Source: Myxococcales bacterium
Lineage (GTDB): Bacteria; Myxococcota_A; Polyangia; Fen-1088
Length of the DNA: 5,718 nucleotides
Reading direction: 5' to 3'
NCBI GenBank assembly: GCA_003161835.1
Contig: PMNO01000365.1
Location: forward strand, 904-6,621
Shown: positions 1 to 4,711 of the stretch, one piece after another
How positions within the stretch are numbered: position 1 is the first letter of the stretch
Layout of the letters: every line of letters starts with the position of its first letter
Notes under the pieces: model-generated
What the model saw: the letters and a program-made list of their open reading frames with translations, nothing else
The model's database searches: none
Told to the model about the DNA's origin: nothing
Translations under genes and position numbers: made by a program

Positions 1-327
1 GGTGATCGTCTTCTTGCCCGCCGCCGACGCCGTGAAGGGGATCTCGAAACGCGCGGCCTCCTTGGTCGATTGGGTCAGATCCGCGCGCGCCAATTTTGGC
101 TTGGGTAGATCCACGCCGGGATCGGCCTTGGCGGTGAGCGTGATAGGTGCGTTCTCGTTCACGTGCCAGCCGTTCTTGCCCTGTATCGTCACCGCGGCCT
201 TGCCGGGCGCGCCGGGAGCGGCGTGGGTCGTCGCTTTCTGAACCTCGTGAGTGAGCTCGTCCGCGCGCGCGGTCAAACTGCTTGCACCCAGGATTGTCAA
301 CGCGAGCGACCAGTAGAAAGATTTCAT
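1..327 (-). CDS. Exported protein of unknown function, N-terminal part (runs off left edge)
   Basis: An open frame on the minus strand starts with ATG at 327 and stays open for 109 codons to the window edge, so the C-terminus is missing. A Shine-Dalgarno-like GGAG lies 9 nt before the ATG. The protein begins with a typical signal peptide: a basic start (MKSFYW), a hydrophobic stretch (LALTILGASSL) and an Ala-Arg-Ala site, giving likely cleavage after residue 22 before Asp-Glu-Leu. The mature part has an Ala/Gly/Pro linker (about residues 34-43) and then a beta-rich segment with GWHVNENAP, an alternating LPKPKLARADL stretch and ARFEIPFTA. This pattern recalls small periplasmic proteins with an Ig-like fold related to the N-terminal domain of DsbD; that likeness is from memory and weak. 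No cysteines occur in the visible part. The signal peptide, RBS and sustained reading frame make it a real gene; function is not assigned. Confidence 0.75.
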   Translation of the reverse strand, partial: MKSFYWSLALTILGASSLTARADELTHEVQKATTHAAPGAPGKAAVTIQGKNGWHVNENAPITLTAKADPGVDLPKPKLARADLTQSTKEAARFEIPFTASAAGKKTIT

Positions 328-382
328 CGATGGGATCTCCAAAGCGGAAGTTGAGCCATTGCGAGGGCGGCGGCGAAATCGA

Positions 383-412
383 AGCCTACCTGCTTGGACG
401 CGCAGTCGCCAA
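383..412 (-). promoter_or_regulatory. Candidate sigma-70-type promoter for the exported-protein gene
   Basis: On the minus strand TTGGCG (412-407) is followed after 18 nt by TAGGCT (388-383). This would start transcription near position 376, leaving a leader of about 50 nt before the ATG at 327. Only 4/6 and 3/6 positions match consensus, so it is a weak candidate chosen for spacing and position. Confidence 0.2.
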
Positions 413-540
413 AGGTGCTTCATCCTTGAGCGGCGGCCGATCGCAACGCCATCGCGCCATCGGGCGCCCGGTCGCTGGATGGGTGCTCCGCATGCGACCG
501 AAGGCGAAGTTCCCGGGCATTGGCGGCGGCGAGTGAGATA

Positions 541-569
541 TTGACCTTCATTGTGGGACTGAGTACGCT
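541..569 (+). promoter_or_regulatory. Candidate sigma-70-type promoter for the PilZ gene
   Basis: TTGACC (541-546, 5/6 match to TTGACA) and TACGCT (564-569, TAnnnT) are separated by exactly 17 nt. The predicted start of transcription, about 7 nt past the -10 box, is near 576. That is only a few bases before the ATG at 580, so the mRNA would be leaderless or nearly so. This agrees with the absence of a Shine-Dalgarno sequence before that ATG. Confidence 0.4.
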
Positions 570-579
570 AGCGGCTGAC

Positions 580-906
580 ATGACTACAAAACGCTTTTGG
601 GGTCCGGCCCGCCGGGACCGCAGGTCGGTGGATCGTCGGACGGTGGATTTTTACGCGGTTGAGTTGTCCCATGGTGGTCGCTATCTACGCAGAATCAGAA
701 ATATTTCCGGAAGCGGTCTGCTGCTGGAGGATCGCCTGAACGCGCAAGTGCTGGGCGCGATCATGGAGCTCGAGCTGCCCCGGCTCGACGCCACTCCGGT
801 TCGGGTCAAGGCCGAAATTGTGCGTATCACCCGTGCTGGACAGGTCGGCTTGCGCGCACTCGATGGTCAGCGCCTGTCGGGTGTCGGAGGAATCGTCGAA
901 CTGTGA
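580..906 (+). CDS. Single-domain PilZ protein (probable cyclic-di-GMP receptor)
   Basis: The 108-residue product is essentially one PilZ domain. The N-terminus is Arg-rich and carries the RxxxR element (R15-R19, within RRSVDRR). After about 22 residues comes NISGSG (N41, S43, G46), matching the (D/N)xSxxG element; these two motifs bind cyclic-di-GMP in this family. Beta-strand-like stretches follow (IMELELP, VRVKAEIVRIT, QVGLRAL), as expected of the PilZ barrel. No second domain is attached, so it probably acts as an adaptor in the cytosol; its partner cannot be read from the sequence. The frame extends upstream to a TTG at 520, but ATG 580 is preferred because the upstream residues add nothing PilZ-like and a well-spaced promoter candidate sits at 541-569. 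The next gene starts 45 nt downstream. Confidence 0.85.
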   Translation: MTTKRFWGPARRDRRSVDRRTVDFYAVELSHGGRYLRRIRNISGSGLLLEDRLNAQVLGAIMELELPRLDATPVRVKAEIVRITRAGQVGLRALDGQRLSGVGGIVEL

Positions 907-951
907 CCACGCGCGACGAGGACCGAGACGACTGGTGTAAGCTGCCGTCCC

Positions 952-1215
952 ATGGCGCTCATCGACAAACCTGATCGCGCCCGGCAACTGGCGCGGGCCA
1001 TCGCGTCGGACCTGACGCTGTATCACGAGTCCAAGATCCTCGAAGGGTTGGAGCGCGACACGTTGTTCGATGTCATGCGCGACGAGATCGAGGAGGGACG
1101 CGCGCTGTACAAAGGGCGTGTCACGCCGGATATTTTCGCGCTGAATATCTACGACCGCGCTCTGGTCGACGTGATGCTGAAGTCCAAGGCCCACGTCAAA
1201 TCCCGCGTCTGGTAG
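952..1215 (+). CDS. Small protein of unknown function, coupled to rluD
   Basis: The 87-residue product has no signal peptide, membrane segment or cysteine, and I do not recognise a named family. It reads as a compact, soluble, mostly helical protein rich in charged residues. Its segments include RARQLARAIASDL (about residues 9-21), an acidic stretch with DEIEEGRALY (about 44-53) and a basic C-terminus ending KSKAHVKSRVW. The balanced composition and tight fit into the gene run argue for a real gene. Its TAG stop shares one base with the GTG start of rluD (TAGTG), so the two are probably translationally coupled and expressed together. There is no clear Shine-Dalgarno before ATG 952; a TAAGCT -10-like box lies at 938-943. 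A link to ribosome maturation is guilt by association only. Confidence 0.72.
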   Translation: MALIDKPDRARQLARAIASDLTLYHESKILEGLERDTLFDVMRDEIEEGRALYKGRVTPDIFALNIYDRALVDVMLKSKAHVKSRVW

Positions 1216-2180
1216 TGCCGGCGCCCGGCCCGTCGGCGCGTCGCCTGGTGGTCGGAAGCGATCACGCCGGCCGACGGCTGGACGTGTACCTGGCGATTGT
1301 CTTGCCCGAGATCTCCCGATCGCAACTGACCCGCCACATCACGGAGGGGGCGGTCACGGTGGGCGGTGCGCGCGGTGTCCCCTCGCGCAAGGTACGCGCC
1401 GGGGATGTGATCGTGTGGTCACCGCCCGACGTGGTTCCCACCGAGATCGTCGCTGAATCGATTCCCCTGGTGGTGGTCCACGAGGATAGCCATCTCATCG
1501 TGATCGACAAGCCGCCCGGGTTGGTGGTTCACCCCGCGCCCGGGCACCCGCGCGGCACCCTCGTCAACGCGCTGCTGTCTCACGTGGCCGATCTGCGCGG
1601 CATCGGGGGCGAGCTGCGGCCGGGTATCGTCCATCGGATCGACAAGGACACGTCGGGACTCCTGGTGATCGCCAAGGACGATCAAACCATGAACGCGCTC
1701 GGGGCGGCGTTCAAGGCGCACGACATCAGCCGCCAGTACGAGGCGCTGGCCGTCGGACATCCGCCGACATCCAGCGGTCGCATCGACACGCTGTACGGTC
1801 GCGATCCGCGCGATCGCAAGAAGTTCTCCATCAAGGTCAAGACTGGCAAGCGCGCGGTGACCAACTGGAACGTCGTGGAACAGTTGGGCTCGGCGGTCCG
1901 GATTCACGTGGAGTTGGAGACAGGGAGAACGCACCAGGTGCGGGTGCACATGGCCGCTCTGGGCTTGCCTCTGCTCGGCGATCCGACCTACGGCCGCACG
2001 CCGCGCGAGCCTGCCCTGAAAGAGATAGCGGCGGCGCTCGGCCGACAGGCGTTGCACGCGCGCAAGCTCGGTTTTGCACACCCCGCCACGGGAAAGTGGA
2101 TGGAGTTCAATTCCGACCCACCGGCCGATTTCGCGCGCGCGCTTGCGGGGTTGCGCGGTCTTGCTAGCGTGGGGCGATAG
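1215..2180 (+). CDS. rluD: 23S rRNA pseudouridine synthase, RluD type
   Basis: This enzyme isomerises specific uridines to pseudouridine in helix 69 of 23S rRNA (E. coli 1911/1915/1917) during late large-subunit assembly. The product is 321 residues, close to the 326 of E. coli RluD. An N-terminal S4 RNA-binding domain spans about residues 18-70 (RRLDVYLA, ISRSQLTRHI, SRKVRAGDVI). The RluA-family catalytic domain follows, with the linker VIDKPPGLVVHP (about 96-107), the signature HRIDKDTSG (140-148; D143 is the expected catalytic Asp) and RTHQVRVHMA plus GDPTYG near 238-260. The GTG start at 1215 overlaps the preceding stop by one base, and pgeF begins 2 nt after the TAG, giving a coupled cluster. 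The rluD-pgeF order is common in proteobacteria. Paralogues such as RluC also have S4 domains, but the length, the pgeF neighbour and the HRIDKDTSG context favour RluD. Confidence 0.95.
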   Translation: MPAPGPSARRLVVGSDHAGRRLDVYLAIVLPEISRSQLTRHITEGAVTVGGARGVPSRKVRAGDVIVWSPPDVVPTEIVAESIPLVVVHEDSHLIVIDKPPGLVVHPAPGHPRGTLVNALLSHVADLRGIGGELRPGIVHRIDKDTSGLLVIAKDDQTMNALGAAFKAHDISRQYEALAVGHPPTSSGRIDTLYGRDPRDRKKFSIKVKTGKRAVTNWNVVEQLGSAVRIHVELETGRTHQVRVHMAALGLPLLGDPTYGRTPREPALKEIAAALGRQALHARKLGFAHPATGKWMEFNSDPPADFARALAGLRGLASVGR

Positions 2181-2182
2181 GC

Positions 2183-2998
2183 ATGCGCGAAGTGCTTGTG
2201 TCCGAGGGCGGGTTCGACTTGCCGCTGATCCAGTCTGCGGCGATAGGCGACGGGTTTCGCCACGGCTTCACGACCCGACGCGGGGGAGTCAGCGCGGGGC
2301 CGTTCGAAAGCCTGAATCTCGGCGGAAAATGGGGGGACATGCCCGCGCACGTCGCAGAGAACCAGCGTCGTCTGGGCATCGCGGCTGGTCACCGCCGCCC
2401 ATTTTTCGCGACCCAGGTGCACGGCGCGGACAGCGCCTGGGTGACGCGGGACGCGGCCTTGCAGGATGTCGCGCCGATGCGGGCCGACGCCCTGATCACC
2501 GCGACGCCCGGGATCGCCCTCGGTGTCTACGTGGCTGACTGCGTGCCGGTGTTGATTGCCGACGTGCGTTCCGGGGCGTGCGCCGCTGTTCACGCGGGTT
2601 GGCGTGGCACGGTGGCGGGGGTGCTGGCGTCGGCGCTGCGGCGTATGGTCGCCGAACAGGGGAGTCAGCTATCGGATCTGCGGGTGGCGATTGGTCCCGC
2701 GATCGGGCCGTGCTGCTTCGAGGTTGGTCCTGAAGTCGTCGTGGCGGTCGAGGCCACGTTCGCGACGGCGCAGGCGGCTGCCGCCATCCTGCCGGCCGGG
2801 GCGGCGGGCAGGCGGCGACCCCACGTCGACCTGTGGACCCTCAATCGTTTGGCGGCCGAGTCCGCGGGCGTGTCGCCGGGCGCCATCGACGTCGCGGGCG
2901 CGTGCACCCACTGCGATCCAGACCGCTTCTTTTCGTATCGCCGCGATCGAGGCTCGACGGGGCAGATGGTCGCGTTCATCGTTTGCGATCGGGGCTGA
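2183..2998 (+). CDS. pgeF: Peptidoglycan editing factor PgeF (YfiH/laccase-domain family)
   Basis: The 271-residue product matches the YfiH/DUF152 family. Members were once called polyphenol oxidases, have been shown to act on purine nucleosides, and in E. coli prevent L-Ser from replacing L-Ala in muropeptide precursors. The metal-site motifs are all present: QVHG with H80, ADCVP with C120, and HAGWRGT with H137. Other family landmarks are FTTRRGGVSAGPF (29-41), NLG, the IGPAIGPCCFEVG block (170-182), HVDLW (214-218) and CTHCDPDRFFSYRRD near the C-terminus (241-255). ATG 2183 lies 2 nt after the rluD stop, with a purine/G-rich stretch (GGGGCGATAG) upstream inside rluD, so coupled translation is likely. 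It is cytoplasmic, with no signal peptide. It converges with the tolC-like gene 37 bp downstream. The last codons overlap a small inverted repeat. Confidence 0.94.
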   Translation: MREVLVSEGGFDLPLIQSAAIGDGFRHGFTTRRGGVSAGPFESLNLGGKWGDMPAHVAENQRRLGIAAGHRRPFFATQVHGADSAWVTRDAALQDVAPMRADALITATPGIALGVYVADCVPVLIADVRSGACAAVHAGWRGTVAGVLASALRRMVAEQGSQLSDLRVAIGPAIGPCCFEVGPEVVVAVEATFATAQAAAAILPAGAAGRRRPHVDLWTLNRLAAESAGVSPGAIDVAGACTHCDPDRFFSYRRDRGSTGQMVAFIVCDRG

Positions 2999-3003
2999 TC
3001 GCA
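2984..3003. terminator. Short perfect inverted repeat over the pgeF stop codon
   Basis: TGCGATC (2984-2990) and GATCGCA (2997-3003) form a perfect 7-bp stem around a 6-nt loop that includes the first base of the pgeF stop codon. It sits at the junction of two convergent genes, where a bidirectional terminator would be expected. No T-tract follows on either strand, so intrinsic termination is doubtful. Confidence 0.2.
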
Positions 3004-3035
3004 CTGACACGCAGCCGCGGCGTCCCGTCCACACC

Positions 3036-4625
3036 TCAGGATCCGCGCAGCACGACGCCGTAGCGCTCCAGGATGTCACCGGTCAGCGCCGCCAGCGCGG
3101 TTTCGGCGTTGGCCAGATCGGCCACCGCGCGCGCGATCTGAACTTCGGCACTCTTGAGTTCCTGCTGGCGCAGGAGCACGTCGTTGTTGGTCGAGCGCCC
3201 CACGTCGAAACGGGCGCGTTCAGCATCCAGATTCTTTTGAGCGTATCCGACCGCCTCGCGCGCCAATTCGGCGCGTCGTGCGGCGGAGCGGGCGGCTCCC
3301 GTCATGCGCACGATGCCATCGCGAATCCCGAGCTCCAGATCCGCCAGCTCCACGTCCGCTCCTTCACGGTTCGCGCGCGCCGCCAGTTCGGTGCCGCGCG
3401 CGGCACGATTCTGGACGGGCATCTGGAAGACCAGGCCAGCCGACCAGTTGATGTTTTCAAAGCGCGCGGCCTGAGCCCAGGAATCGGTGGCATTGAGCTG
3501 CCGTCCTACCGTCCCCACGGAGCCGGTGAAGTCGAGTTGCGGGCGCACCAGAGCCTGGGCGGTTCGCAGATCGATCTCGGACAGGGCGAGGCCGGCACGC
3601 AGGGCCCGAACCTGAGGACTCGATTCGAGCGCGTGGGTGGTTTCGGTGGTGGGATCGATGTTCGGCGGGGCGGATGACGGATGTTCAATGGGTGTGATGG
3701 CCACGAAATCGGCGGGGACCGCGCGGCCGACCAGGCGTTCGAGGTCGAGGGCCCGCGCCAACAGGGCCTGTTCGGCCAGCGCCACATCTTGTTGACGATC
3801 CGCGATGGCGCGGTCGACGGCGGCGAGATCCGCTATCCCCAGACGCCCCACGTCGACGTGAGCCTGGGTGTATTTCCTTTGCTCCTCCGCCAGAGTCACC
3901 GCGGATCGGCGAATATCCAGATCGTCGCCGGCGTAACCCAACTCCCAGTAGGCGATCACGACGTCGCGAATGACGACCGCCGCGCGCGCCTGTCGGTTGA
4001 GGAGCTCCACGTCATGTGCGATGCGATTCTTGCGCAAGTTGCCGAGCGTGATTTCGGTGCCGAACCCGCGCAGCAGGGGATGTTTGAATCCGAGGCTGAT
4101 GACGGTGTAGTAGGTACAGAGCAGGCCGCACGATTGGTTCAGCGCGCTGCTGCCGGTCGCGGTCTCCTGCGCAGCAAGCGAGAGGCTACCGCCGGTTTCG
4201 AGCGGGCGGGTCAGCGCCAGGTCCGCGGTGAGATTTCGCGTGGTTCCGGCGCCCGAGCCCGCCGCGGGATCGGGGTTCGCCAGGTTGATCGGCGGCACGG
4301 TCCGGCGCGCGAACGTTCCATCGGCGGTCAGCACGAAATCGAATTGACCTTCGGCAATCAGGATGTTCGCGGCGGCCAGATCGACGGCTACGCGCTCTCG
4401 CCGCAGGTCGGGATTTCCCGTCGACGCCTGCCGCAACACTTCGCGCAAGCCCATCTCGCGCTTGGATTCGACCGCGGGCGTGCTGGCGGCACCCGGGGCG
4501 GCGCTGGCCTTTGGGCTCTGGGCGCTGGCCGGCCGGTCACTGAAAAAAAAGGTTGCCAACACGATCGTGGGACCCGCCACGACGGTGATCCAGGCGCGAC
4601 ACATCACCCGAGGCAGCAACGGCAT
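3036..4625 (-). CDS. TolC-family outer-membrane efflux protein
   Basis: The 529-residue product has a long signal peptide (hydrophobic core ITVVAGPTIVLATFFF, likely cleavage after Ala-Ser-Ala at residue 35). An Ala/Pro/Ser linker leads into two tandem OEP repeats. The first contains the barrel strands (GSLSLAAQE, ISLGFKHPLLRGFG) and long helices (YAGDDLDIRRSAVTLAEEQ, AHVDVGRLGIADLAAVD). The second contains LVRPQLDFTGSVG, GLVFQMPVQNRAARG and RFDVGRSTNNDVLLRQQEL, typical of TolC channels. Members form trimeric outer-membrane ducts for tripartite pumps or type I secretion. No membrane-fusion protein or inner-membrane pump is visible here, so the substrate is unknown. ATG 4625 is used; a TTG directly before it (4628) lies 8 nt from an AAGG element (11 nt for the ATG) and could be the real start. 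Odd points are a T8 run in the signal-peptide codons and a Cys pair in the first barrel region. Confidence 0.95.
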   Translation of the reverse strand: MPLLPRVMCRAWITVVAGPTIVLATFFFSDRPASAQSPKASAAPGAASTPAVESKREMGLREVLRQASTGNPDLRRERVAVDLAAANILIAEGQFDFVLTADGTFARRTVPPINLANPDPAAGSGAGTTRNLTADLALTRPLETGGSLSLAAQETATGSSALNQSCGLLCTYYTVISLGFKHPLLRGFGTEITLGNLRKNRIAHDVELLNRQARAAVVIRDVVIAYWELGYAGDDLDIRRSAVTLAEEQRKYTQAHVDVGRLGIADLAAVDRAIADRQQDVALAEQALLARALDLERLVGRAVPADFVAITPIEHPSSAPPNIDPTTETTHALESSPQVRALRAGLALSEIDLRTAQALVRPQLDFTGSVGTVGRQLNATDSWAQAARFENINWSAGLVFQMPVQNRAARGTELAARANREGADVELADLELGIRDGIVRMTGAARSAARRAELAREAVGYAQKNLDAERARFDVGRSTNNDVLLRQQELKSAEVQIARAVADLANAETALAALTGDILERYGVVLRGS

Positions 4626-4630
4626 CAAGC

Positions 4631-4711
4631 GGCAGACCTTACCGCAAACCGGTCTGGGTGCACTTCCGATCCGCCGCGCGGTCGGTGGCGTCTGGTGGTA
4701 AGGATCTGACC
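4631..4711. promoter_or_regulatory. Divergent control region with mirrored GGTAAGG elements
   Basis: Only 86 bp separate the tolC-like gene and the sigma/anti-sigma fusion gene, so both must be controlled from this spacer. GGTAAGG occurs facing each gene: at 4697-4703 on the plus strand and 4643-4637 on the minus strand. The match continues, allowing two single-base gaps: GGTAAGGATCTGACC (plus) against GGTAAGGTCTGCC (minus). AAGG lies 8 nt before the plus-strand ATG and 8 or 11 nt before the minus-strand TTG or ATG, so the simplest reading is paired ribosome-binding sites. A shared regulator binding both arms is also possible. No convincing sigma-70 or ECF promoter was found. Confidence 0.35.

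Larger units (their letters stand above)
328..579. other. Intergenic region between divergent genes, no gene seen
   Basis: This 252-bp spacer separates the minus-strand exported-protein gene from the plus-strand PilZ gene. Short open frames cross it, but their translations are Arg/Gly/Ser-rich and low in complexity, with no family signature and no RBS. It holds the weak promoter candidates listed separately, an 8-bp tandem repeat (CGCCATCG twice, 447-462) and a small GCGCC-ATCG-GGCGC hairpin (454-467). No tRNA-like or long hairpin structure was found. Confidence 0.6.

Noticed and set aside
447..462. CGCCATCG tandem duplication as a possible operator
   Set aside because: A single 8-bp repeat without symmetry or a clear relation to a promoter is weak evidence, so it is noted only in the intergenic entry.
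1419..2081. Minus-strand open frame (220 codons) opposite rluD
   Set aside because: rluD on the plus strand carries complete catalytic and S4 motifs; the antisense translation shows no recognisable pattern.
2132..2142. Alternating CGCGCGCGCGC run, possible Z-DNA former
   Set aside because: It lies inside rluD codons for an Ala/Arg-rich tail and is ordinary at this base composition.
2556..3677. Plus-strand open frame (373 codons) crossing the pgeF end and the tolC-like gene
   Set aside because: It overlaps pgeF in another frame and is antisense to tolC. The translation is Arg/Pro/Ser-rich, with no coherent domain.
4626..4668. ECF-type promoter suggested by GGAAGT on the minus strand (4667-4662) ahead of the tolC-like gene
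   Set aside because: No CGTC- or GTC-type -10 element lies at the required 15-17 nt spacing; the only GTCT is about 26 nt away.
3681..4709. Long plus-strand open frame (342 codons) opposite the tolC-like gene
   Set aside because: It lies antisense to a convincing TolC-family gene, its translation is rich in Gly/Arg/Gln without family motifs, and it has no RBS. Long antisense frames are expected in GC-rich DNA.
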